From positions 1 through 64,000 of the forward strand of contig MBFK01000150.1 in assembly GCA_001704765.1 (NCBI GenBank): a DNA stretch of 64,000 bases, given 5' to 3'. Shown here piece after piece: positions 8,604-16,140 of this stretch. Under the pieces are notes generated by a model. It saw nothing but the letters and a program-made list of their open reading frames with translations. It was not told where the DNA came from and made no database searches. Within the stretch, counting starts at the first letter, position 1. Each line of letters begins with the position of its first letter. The stretch comes from Sinorhizobium shofinae (GTDB lineage Bacteria; Pseudomonadota; Alphaproteobacteria; Rhizobiales; Rhizobiaceae). Position numbers and translations under genes: made by a program.

Positions 8604-9069
8604 TGCCCGCAGGCGCCCGTCATCCCAATGGGGTTCCCTCCGACCGCCCCTACGGGGAATTCACAGTGATGACGGGAATAAAATCCACGTCGGCTGGCGT
8701 CCCCGACTCCCGACGTGGTCTGGGCCCCAGAGCAATGTCTAGAATATCCCTCCGGACGGCTCTGGGGCTCCCCGATAAATCGTCATGCCGCAACCTTTCT
8801 CGGCTGGTGGTGTTCTGCAATCAGATCGTCGATCTTCTCCAGGGTGACGAAAGGCGGCGGGCGACCATGCTCTCGACTGCGGTGCGGACAACGGCGGGCG
8901 TCTTGTTCTGTGTCAGCTTCAGCAGCCCCGTGGCCTGAACATTGTCGAGCACGGCGTCGTTGTCGCCATAGATCCGGGCGAACCGCATCCAGTTGTTTGC
9001 GGTGGTAACGACCATTTCGGCCCTCTACGAAAAGCGAAAGGGACAGGTCGAGAGATCAGGCCCGAACCC
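8604..9069. other. Gap containing only a probable gene fragment
   Basis: I see no complete gene. The 64-codon minus-strand frame at 8821-9015 is described separately. The stretch 8604-8820 contains GC-rich segments, with no convincing ribosome site, hairpin with T run, or protein-like frame. Confidence 0.45.
8821..9015 (-). pseudogene. Possible remnant of a DUF3102-like protein
   Basis: A 64-codon frame reads ANNWMRFARIYGDNDAV, then LDNVQATGLLKLTQNKTP. This resembles the segment of DUF3102/plasmid-type regulators in which a WxxxA helix is followed by SALYLLAxxxTP. The expected N-terminal part is missing because the PBP gene lies immediately upstream. I therefore read it as a fragment, with limited confidence. 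It could equally be a chance frame. Confidence 0.3.
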
Positions 9070-11334
9070 TTACTTCTCACACAACCGCCGCGGCCCGCTG
9101 TAAGGCTGGAACGTGCAATCGTCCGGACGGAAGGAGCGATAGGCCCTCGCGCAGGCGCGGAAATTGCAGGCGGCTGCGGAGCCCGCCGCTTGTGCGCCGC
9201 TCTCTTCCGGCGCGCCGGCAGCCAGGGCTGCGGTCATGAAGTTCCGCCAGATCCGCGCCGGCAGCTTGCCGCCGGTGACGTCCTTCATCGGCGTCTCGTC
9301 GTCGTTGCCGACCCAGACGCCGACGATCAGCGGTTCGGTGAAGCCGACGAACCAGGCGTCGCGGTGGTTCTGGCTGGTGCCGGTCTTGCCGGCGGCGAGC
9401 GCTCCGATATCGGCTTCGCGGCCCGTTCCCCGCTCGACGACCAGCCGCAACAGGGCGACGAGATCCGGTCGGTACTGGCTGATATCGGTGGTCGGCTGCC
9501 TGGAGGGGCCGACCCGGAAGGCTTGCGGCTGGCCTTCGGCATGCAGCGATTCGATGCCCCATGGCTCGATCGGCGCCCGGCCCGCCCTGACCGAGGCATA
9601 GGCGCCGGTGAGATCAAGCAGGTTTACCTCCGACGAACCGAGCGCGAGGCTTGGGGTGTTGGCAAGCTTGGCATCGATCCCTAATTCTTGGGCCGCGGCG
9701 ATGACCTGGTCGATCCCGACCTCCATCGCGAGCGCTACCGTCGCCGCATTCAGCGACCGCGCGAAGGCTTCCGCGATGCTGACCGGACCGCTATAGCCGC
9801 CGCCGAAATTCTCCGGCGACCAGCCGTTGATCTCGATCGGCGCATCCTCGACCGGATCGAACGGTGTCAGGCCCGCCTTCAGGGCGGCATAATAGACGAA
9901 CAGTTTGAACGCCGAGCCGGGCTGGCGCATGGCCGCGACGGCGCGATTGAACGTGCTCTTCGTATAGTCGCGGCCGCCGACCATGGCGACGACGGCGCCC
10001 TCCGGCGTCATCGCCACCAGGGCGGCCTGCGAGGCGCCCACCTTGCCACCTTCCCGTTTTAGCGCTTCGGCGACGACCTTTTCAGCGAGGGCCTGCAGCC
10101 GCGGCACCATGGTCGTCCTGACCTTGATCGTGCCGCGATAGGGGCCGGCGAGTTCGCGGGCATCCTGCATGATCCAGTCGGCAAACCAGCTTCCCGACCG
10201 TATCGCCGGGCTGGTCGGCTGGAGCTTGCCGAAGTCCGCGCGCGCCAACTTGGCCTCTTCGGAGGTGATCCCGTTGCGCTTCACCATTGCATCGAGGACC
10301 AGTTCCGCCTGCTGGCGGGCGCCCTCCGGATTGGTGAGGGGGTTAAGCTGCGAGGGTGCGCGGATAATGGCCGCGAGCATCGCCGACTCGCCGATACCGA
10401 GCTCCTGCACCTCCTTATCGAAATAGATACGCGCTGCCGCCGGCACGCCGGTGGCGCCTGCGCCGAGATAGATGTTGTTCAGGTAGCGGGTGAGGATTTC
10501 GTCCTTGCCGAGCTTGCGCTCCAGCCAGAAGGCAATCACCGCCTCCTGGATCTTCCGCTTCCAGGTGCGGTCGCGCTCGAGATAGAGGATCTTGATCAGC
10601 TGTTGCGTGATGGTGCTGCCGCCCTGCACGACTTCACCCGCCCCGAGATTCATGTAAATCGCCCGGGCGATGCCCCTCAAATCGATGCCGGCATGCTCAT
10701 AGAAGCGCCGGTCCTCCCTGGCGAGCACCGCATCGACGAGATGCGGCGGAAAATCGCCGCGCGCCGCGTAGGATCCCTGAAACGGTCCCTGGCTCACCAG
10801 AGGCTTGCCGTCGGCGGTTTCCAGCACGACGACCGGCTTCAGCGAGCCCTCGGCGATTTCGTCCCAGGGGACATCGCGCAGGGCCCAGGCGACGACGACC
10901 ACCAGGAACAGAAGCGATGCCAGGGCAGCCGCCGCTACACTCCGAACCAGGATTGAACGCCTGTGGCTCCGGCCTTCCGGTGCGGTGTGCTGTTTTTCGA
11001 TTGGCGCGCCTCGTCGCGCCTTTGACCAAAAGCTTGCCGCGCGCCCCGCCAGAGCGGTGGATTGGGCCCTGACGCTCGAGGTCCGCCTCAGCCGCTCGAT
11101 GGCGCCGATCGCGGCTGCGCCCGATTTTTCACGGGCTCGACGTGCTTCAACGGGCACCTCATCGCGAAGAGCCCGGCCAAGTCTCGTCAGCGCACGGCCC
11201 AGTCCGGCAAGTGCCTTTCGGGTTTTGACAAATGCTGCGCCTTCCGAACGGCCCGGGTGATCTCGGCTCGGCTCGGCTTCTTCTGGCCCCTGGCTCTCCG
11301 GGCCAATCTTCGACGCGGCATCGCTTTGCGTCAT
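9070..11334 (-). CDS. Bifunctional class A penicillin-binding protein (glycosyltransferase/transpeptidase)
   Basis: A 754-residue peptidoglycan synthase of the PBP1 group. A long basic cytosolic N-terminal region (1-128) precedes one membrane anchor (about 131-152). The GT51 transglycosylase follows (about 165-345), with catalytic Glu207 in AREDRRFYEHAGID and the QGGSTITQQ motif at 237-245. The transpeptidase (about 430-690) has the SxxK site Ser474-Lys477, the SLN triad at 527-529 and KTGT at 650-653. It polymerises lipid II and crosslinks stems in the periplasm. The cysteine-containing C-terminal tail (CNFRACARAYRSF, DDCTF) is unusual and may form disulfides. It is a single-gene unit. Confidence 0.94.
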   Translation of the reverse strand: MTQSDAASKIGPESQGPEEAEPSRDHPGRSEGAAFVKTRKALAGLGRALTRLGRALRDEVPVEARRAREKSGAAAIGAIERLRRTSSVRAQSTALAGRAASFWSKARRGAPIEKQHTAPEGRSHRRSILVRSVAAAALASLLFLVVVVAWALRDVPWDEIAEGSLKPVVVLETADGKPLVSQGPFQGSYAARGDFPPHLVDAVLAREDRRFYEHAGIDLRGIARAIYMNLGAGEVVQGGSTITQQLIKILYLERDRTWKRKIQEAVIAFWLERKLGKDEILTRYLNNIYLGAGATGVPAAARIYFDKEVQELGIGESAMLAAIIRAPSQLNPLTNPEGARQQAELVLDAMVKRNGITSEEAKLARADFGKLQPTSPAIRSGSWFADWIMQDARELAGPYRGTIKVRTTMVPRLQALAEKVVAEALKREGGKVGASQAALVAMTPEGAVVAMVGGRDYTKSTFNRAVAAMRQPGSAFKLFVYYAALKAGLTPFDPVEDAPIEINGWSPENFGGGYSGPVSIAEAFARSLNAATVALAMEVGIDQVIAAAQELGIDAKLANTPSLALGSSEVNLLDLTGAYASVRAGRAPIEPWGIESLHAEGQPQAFRVGPSRQPTTDISQYRPDLVALLRLVVERGTGREADIGALAAGKTGTSQNHRDAWFVGFTEPLIVGVWVGNDDETPMKDVTGGKLPARIWRNFMTAALAAGAPEESGAQAAGSAAACNFRACARAYRSFRPDDCTFQPYSGPRRLCEK

Positions 11335-11565
11335 CCGTGCTCTCGATCAAAATATCACCCGTACGTTCGCGGAGAACGCATTGGCCAGCGAGTGGTTGCC
11401 ATAAAGATGTCTAAAACATGGTGGCGTGGCGGCGGAACCCATGAAGACATCATTAACCATATCCGACGTTACTCGGGGAACAGCCTGATCGCCGCCACAG
11501 GAATAACTCCATCTCGCGCTTTGACAGCCGGAGCGGCAAATCACGCGTTCTTGGAGGACATGGGG

Positions 11566-11712
11566 ATGATCAAATCGGGTCTCGGTGCCACCATCGCTGT
11601 TCTCGTCGCGTCGATTGCGGTATCCGGCATCCTCCACGTCGCCCTGTCCCAGCATAGGACGCAGGCGAAAGCCTCCGTCTCCGGCGAGATTACCTCGTCG
11701 ATACCGCGGTGA
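11566..11712 (+). CDS. Small single-span membrane or exported protein
   Basis: A 48-residue open frame starting MIKSGLGATIAVLVASIAVSGIL, with one hydrophobic segment and then a polar tail. GGAGG at 11552-11556 lies 9 bases before the ATG at 11566. An ATG at 11560 would be too close to that site. It is divergent from the PBP gene with 230 bp between them. No family was recognised and function is unknown. Confidence 0.5.
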   Translation: MIKSGLGATIAVLVASIAVSGILHVALSQHRTQAKASVSGEITSSIPR

Positions 11713-11860
11713 CGGTCGATCGGCGACGCGATGCTTCAACCCGGCGCGGCGTTCGCCGGCCGGTTCACCTTCGAGGCAGACGCCCGTCTCCGTCGACACG
11801 TCAGGCCCGTCGGTACGGGAACCCGTCGCTCAGGACGTTGAACGATGTTGCCGCTGGTTG

Positions 11861-12073
11861 TCAGGAAACCCGCTGAAGCGCTTCCGGTCTGAAGTCGCCG
11901 AGCTGAGCCAGAAGCTCGTCGCAGGAGCACTTCTTCCTGTCCATCAGGTCGAGGATGCGCCGGGCGGCTCTGTTGGCCTCTGCTCCATCCTTGCCGACAT
12001 TGTGCAGAGCGCACCAGATATCCAGTGCTCCGCGCATGACATCGACGTCATCGGGTGAATAGGCTTGACGCAC
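11861..12073 (-). CDS. Small conserved hypothetical protein
   Basis: A 70-residue helical protein (SPDDVDVMRGALDIWCALHNV, then RRILDLMDRKKCSCDELLAQL). It has three cysteines, of which CSC might matter, and no signal peptide or membrane span. No named family was recognised. Its upstream region contains a pair of inverted repeats described separately, which suggests it is regulated. Confidence 0.6.
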   Translation of the reverse strand: MRQAYSPDDVDVMRGALDIWCALHNVGKDGAEANRAARRILDLMDRKKCSCDELLAQLGDFRPEALQRVS

Positions 12074-12089
12074 GAACCCCTCCCAAGGT

Positions 12090-12172
12090 GTACCTCAATG
12101 CGGGCATCATGGGGCATTTCGGGGGAAATTCAAGAAAATAGTGAGGTACCCCAATAAGTCATATTATTGGGG
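12090..12172. promoter_or_regulatory. Inverted-repeat cluster upstream of the small gene at 12073
   Basis: GTACCTCA (12090-12097) is answered by TGAGGTAC (12142-12149), and directly adjoining is a perfect 9-bp stem CCCCAATAA/TTATTGGGG with a 6-base loop (12149-12172). These lie between the leftward 70-residue gene and the end of pncB, so they belong to the upstream region of the small gene. They could be operator half-sites or a terminator-like structure. No T run follows. Confidence 0.4.
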
Positions 12173-12320
12173 CCGCCGCTCGATCATTTGCCGCCGATCT
12201 TGACGGCAGAAAGAGCTTCGATTGTTGGATTTGAGGATTGCTGATGGACGATCGCGACGCCTGACTCCCCTTCTCGTAACCGGACCTGCCGGCTTCTTTT
12301 TGGGAGGAAGGCGGCGCTGT

Positions 12321-13625
12321 TCATACCCGGACGCTCTGCTCGACGAAATCCTCCGTGCCGAAGAATTTCAAGTAGCGCTGCACTTCGGCGGGATCGCCGG
12401 TTGCCTTGCGCGGGTTGTCGGAAAGCTTGACGGCCGGGCGGCCGTTGGCTTCGCTGACCTTGCAGACGATCGAAATCGGATTGAGGCCGCTGATCTCGGT
12501 TGGCGCGCAGCCGGCGAAATCGTTGGTCAGGTTGGTCCCCCAGCCGAAGCTCATGCGCACGCGCCCCTCGAAATGGCGATAGGTCTTGATGATCGTGTCG
12601 ACGTCGAGCCCGTCGGAGAAGATCAACAGCTTGTCACGCGGATCCCGGCCCATCTTCTTCCACCAGGCGATGATCTTCTCGCCCCCCTCGATCGGCGGGG
12701 CGCTGTCCGGCCGGAAGCCGGTCCAGTCCGCCACCCAGTCAGGGGCATTGCGCAGGAAGGCGGCGGTACCGAACGAATCCGGCAACACAATCAGCAGATT
12801 GCCGCCATAGAGCTGGTTCCAGTCCTGCAGAACCTTGTAGGGAGCGGCGGCGAGCTCCCGGTCATTGCGCGCGAGTGCGGCCGCCACCATCGGCAGTTCG
12901 TGGGCGTTGGTGCCGAGCGCCTCCAGATCGTTGTCCATGGCGAGAAGCACGTTGCTCGAGCCGGAGAAGGAGGCGCCGATGCCTTCCTTCAGCGCCTCGA
13001 CACACCAGCGCTGCCACAGGAAGCTGTGCCGGCGGCGCGTGCCGAAGTCGGAAATGCGCAGGTTGGGATATTGTCGCAGCTGCTCGACCTTCGACCACAT
13101 CTTGGCCTTGGCGCGCGCATAGAGCACGTCCAGCGTGAAGGGGCCGAGGCCCTTCATCGCGGCGCGCGAGCGCAGTTCGTTGATGATCGCCAGCGCCGGA
13201 ATCTCCCACATCGTCGTCTCGACCCAGCGTCCGCGGAAGGTCAGTTCGAACTGGCCGTCGCGGCGCGACAGCTCGTATTCGGGCAGGCGGAACTTGGCGA
13301 GCCAGCCGAGGAATTCCGGCGAGAATATCTGCTTGCGCCCATAGAACGTGTTACCGGCGAGCCAGATCATCTCCTTCTTGGTGAAACGCAGAGTGCGGGC
13401 GTGATCGAGCTGGTCGCGCAGCTCTTGTTCGTCGATCTCCTCGGCGAGAAGCACGGTCTTGGTGCGGTTGATCAGCGAGAAGGTCGCATCGACATCCGGA
13501 TAGAGCTGCCAGATCATCTGCAGCATCAGGAGCTTGTAGAAATCAGTATCCAAGAGGCTGCGGATGATCGGATCGAGTTTCCAGGTATGGTTATAGACCC
13601 GCCGCGCGATATCGGTCTTTGGCAT
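12321..13625 (-). CDS. pncB: Nicotinate phosphoribosyltransferase
   Basis: A 434-residue enzyme that joins nicotinic acid and PRPP to form nicotinate mononucleotide, with ATP hydrolysis, in the Preiss-Handler NAD salvage pathway. Family hallmarks include [14 protein letters not shown] near the N terminus, the RRRHSFLWQ region near residue 205, and the phosphate-binding segment [11 protein letters not shown], then [10 protein letters not shown] near residue 350. Length matches proteobacterial PncB. It lies 80 bp downstream of pncA on the same strand, so nicotinamide is deamidated and then salvaged by one operon. Confidence 0.95.
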   Translation of the reverse strand: MPKTDIARRVYNHTWKLDPIIRSLLDTDFYKLLMLQMIWQLYPDVDATFSLINRTKTVLLAEEIDEQELRDQLDHARTLRFTKKEMIWLAGNTFYGRKQIFSPEFLGWLAKFRLPEYELSRRDGQFELTFRGRWVETTMWEIPALAIINELRSRAAMKGLGPFTLDVLYARAKAKMWSKVEQLRQYPNLRISDFGTRRRHSFLWQRWCVEALKEGIGASFSGSSNVLLAMDNDLEALGTNAHELPMVAAALARNDRELAAAPYKVLQDWNQLYGGNLLIVLPDSFGTAAFLRNAPDWVADWTGFRPDSAPPIEGGEKIIAWWKKMGRDPRDKLLIFSDGLDVDTIIKTYRHFEGRVRMSFGWGTNLTNDFAGCAPTEISGLNPISIVCKVSEANGRPAVKLSDNPRKATGDPAEVQRYLKFFGTEDFVEQSVRV

Positions 13626-13705
13626 CTGCGACTACGCTCCTTCTGGATCCCCACGGGCAACCATGACGGTCGATTCGTAACTCGGAGCGATCCGCTCCGG
13701 TGCAG

Positions 13706-14305
13706 CTAGATCAGCTCAACGCCCGCATCACGCATGCGCTCAGTCATCGCGGCAAGCGATCCGTTCAGATCGATGCCGCGACAGGCGCCGAGCACAACGG
13801 AGGTTGAAAAACCCTGGGCGACCGCATCGAGTGCCGAGAAGGCGACGCAGAAATCGGTCGCCAGACCGCAGAGCGACACTTTGGATATGCCACGCTCGCG
13901 CAGGTAGCCGGCCAGTCCGGTCGAGGTCCAGTGATCGTTCTCGAAGAAAGCGGAATAGCTGTCGATCTCGGTGCGGAACCCTTTGCGGACGACCAGCTCC
14001 GCCGTCGTCCACCGCAAACCAGGATGAAAGTCGGCCCCAGAACTTCCCTGGACGCAGTGATCGGGCCACAGCGTCTGTTCGCCATAGGGCATCGTTACCG
14101 TCTGGAATGGCGCCTTGCCGGGATGACTCGAAGCGAAGCTCGAATGCCCGGCCGGGTGCCAGTCCTGTGTCAGGATGACGTGCCGAGCCCCTTCGATCAG
14201 GCGGTTGACGATCGGCACGATTTCATCGCCGCCCCCGACCGCGAGCGCACCCCCCGGGCAGAAGTCATTCTGCATATCGATGACGATCAGGGCATCTTCA
14301 GCCAT
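13706..14305 (-). CDS. pncA: Nicotinamidase
   Basis: A 199-residue isochorismatase-fold hydrolase that converts nicotinamide to nicotinate. The Asp of IDMQNDFCPGGALAV (about residue 10) belongs to the catalytic triad. The metal-site histidines are in TQDWHPAGHSSF, the Lys in the FRTEIDSYSAFFEN region, and the nucleophilic Cys in GLATDFCVAF. The start ATG 14305 is preceded by AGGAGT and gives the normal length. Longer in-frame starts have no support. It is followed by pncB. Confidence 0.94.
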   Translation of the reverse strand: MAEDALIVIDMQNDFCPGGALAVGGGDEIVPIVNRLIEGARHVILTQDWHPAGHSSFASSHPGKAPFQTVTMPYGEQTLWPDHCVQGSSGADFHPGLRWTTAELVVRKGFRTEIDSYSAFFENDHWTSTGLAGYLRERGISKVSLCGLATDFCVAFSALDAVAQGFSTSVVLGACRGIDLNGSLAAMTERMRDAGVELI

Positions 14306-14519
14306 GGGCCACTCCTCGCGAACCAGCCGACATTGGCGACCGGCAAATCGATTTAACCGCAAGATCAATCACAGAACGCGCGAGGCGGCAAGCATGTTCA
14401 CCGGCCGCTCCTCAATCCGGCGCAAATGAACGCGGACTATAAAGGTGATCGATTCTAGGAGGTTAGGGTGAGCACAGCGGGTGCGGCTTCGTTCGGAGGA
14501 AGCCTGTTGAAGCGTAGCT

Positions 14520-14543
14520 CGTGGGGGACATGCTTCCCCCACG
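14520..14543 (-). terminator. Hairpin downstream of rkpU
   Basis: CGTGGGGGA (14520-14528) pairs with TCCCCCACG (14535-14543) around a 6-base loop, 7 bp after the rkpU stop. The 9-bp GC-rich stem suits transcription termination, but no T run follows on the minus strand, so it may only stabilise the mRNA end. Confidence 0.5.
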
Positions 14544-14549
14544 CCACTA

Positions 14550-15737
14550 TCAGTTGTTGAGATCGTCGAGATTGTCGGCGATGTTGACGCCGGAATTCGC
14601 AATGCCGATCGGCCGCGCGATGAAATCCATGAATTTCGCGATGTCGACCGAGGGATGGCGCGAGGCGTAGATGACGTCGCGGTTCTTGATCGGGAAGGTC
14701 TGTCCGACGATCAGACTGTCCGGGTTCGTCATGTTGAAGCGGTAGACGATCGGATAGCGGCCGACGCGATCCGGTTTCATGCCCTTGCTCAGCATGGTGT
14801 TGAAGCGCTCCCGGCCGAGCAGGCTCATGACGATGTCCGGCTCTTCGTAGCGGAAGACGAAATAGCCCTTCGCATCGACGGTGCGATCATCGCCGCCGGC
14901 GGCCAACGCCACGGCCTCGAGCAGGTTCAGGTCGTTGGAACCGAACTCGACGCGCTGATTGGCCCGCACCTGGCCGAGGACCGTGAAGGTGCGCGGATCG
15001 CGGGTGACGAAGATCTGGTCGCCCGGCTTGACATGGATGTTTTCCGACGGGCTCTCGATGATCGACTTCAGGAGAACCGTTCCGGTCTTCTTGCCGCGCA
15101 CCAGCGTGACATAGGTCTCGTAGGGCTGCGCCGAGGGACCGCCGGCCTTGGCGATGACCTCGTTGATCGTTTCGCTGACGAGATTGAGCGGCACCACCGA
15201 CGGGCGGCCGACGGCGCCGGAGACGGTGACGATGCGCGACGCGGTCGACGTGCTGGTGACGATGACGTCCGGCTCCACGGCCTTCTGCTTCAGCGCGTCG
15301 AGGATCGCCTGGCGCGCCTGCTCCAGCGTCAAGCCGGCGAAGCGAACCGAGCCGACATAGGGGATCGCCGCCTTGCCGTCCGGCTGGACGACGAGGTCGA
15401 TGCTCGTCTGTTTCGATTCCGTCGTGGAAAACAGGCCGTCGCTGCCCGCCTCGAAGATGGTGACCTTCAGCTGGTCGCCGACGCCGATCACCACCTGGCC
15501 CACGCCGCCGCCAATGCCGAAGCGGCGGCTCAGCGTCGTCGCCACATATTCGGAAACGAGCCGGGCCGACTGGCCATCGACATCGACGATATCGAAGACG
15601 GTCGCGTTCTTCCTGCCGATCTCTGTTCCCGACTGGCCGGCTTCTGCGACGATATCGCTTGTCAGGGGCCCTTCGCCCGGTACAGCCTGACATCCCGCAA
15701 GCGCGGTACAAAGCAGAAGGGCAGTCACTCGTTTCAC
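14550..15737 (-). CDS. rkpU: Capsular polysaccharide export outer-membrane lipoprotein RkpU
   Basis: A 395-residue lipoprotein of the polysaccharide export (Poly_export/SLBB, Wza/KpsD-like) family. The signal peptide ends at lipobox LAGC with lipidated Cys16. The Poly_export domain (about 90-180) includes YVGSVRFAGLTLEQARQAI. SLBB-type segments follow (VSGAVGRP, VLGQVRANQ). It is expected to form the outer-membrane exit for capsule. The start is a GTG with GGAG 8 bases upstream. The gene is divergent from rkpA across 403 bp, as in the Sinorhizobium rkp-1 region, and the symbol rests on that context. Confidence 0.88.
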   Translation of the reverse strand: MKRVTALLLCTALAGCQAVPGEGPLTSDIVAEAGQSGTEIGRKNATVFDIVDVDGQSARLVSEYVATTLSRRFGIGGGVGQVVIGVGDQLKVTIFEAGSDGLFSTTESKQTSIDLVVQPDGKAAIPYVGSVRFAGLTLEQARQAILDALKQKAVEPDVIVTSTSTASRIVTVSGAVGRPSVVPLNLVSETINEVIAKAGGPSAQPYETYVTLVRGKKTGTVLLKSIIESPSENIHVKPGDQIFVTRDPRTFTVLGQVRANQRVEFGSNDLNLLEAVALAAGGDDRTVDAKGYFVFRYEEPDIVMSLLGRERFNTMLSKGMKPDRVGRYPIVYRFNMTNPDSLIVGQTFPIKNRDVIYASRHPSVDIAKFMDFIARPIGIANSGVNIADNLDDLNN

Positions 15738-16140
15738 TACGATACTCCGTATTCGGCACAGCGATGATTCTATTCAAAGATCTGCGCCGCATCTTTCCCG
15801 GCAGGAATCCGCCGGTCACTGAAAAGCACAATCGCCGTCCCACAACAAGCCACCCGCCGTTAAGCGAGCCAAAATATTCGGCACTGCGCCTTTCCGGCCA
15901 TACCACCCTCGAAATCCGTTACGAGCTGTCGCCGTAATTGTCTTGGACGGGGGCTGCGGGACGTTTATCTAGTCCTTTGGGGTTGAAAGCTAGGCACTAT
16001 GAGTTAAAAGCTCCCTAATACAGCAGGGGGCAAAAAACGGGGAAAACCACCCACCAAGTGTGTCGCCGATTGCAATTTCCGTTTGACGTTGCAATTGGCT
16101 AGGACAATTTTAACGGCAGTTCTAGAGCGTTCGATCATAC
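15738..16140. promoter_or_regulatory. Divergent rkpU/rkpA control region
   Basis: No gene is seen in these 403 bases. Two near-identical palindromic boxes sit at ATTGCAAT (16069-16076) and TTGCAATT (16089-16096), 19 bp apart. A TTGACG -35-like hexamer (16083-16088) lies between them. The rkpA ATG at 16141 has no clear Shine-Dalgarno. These features suggest promoter and operator sites for rkpA, but the -10 element is weak. Confidence 0.45.

Noticed and set aside
12222-13709. 495-codon plus-strand frame opposite pncB
   Set aside because: pncB is a clear family match, and the frame on the other strand is an antisense artefact.
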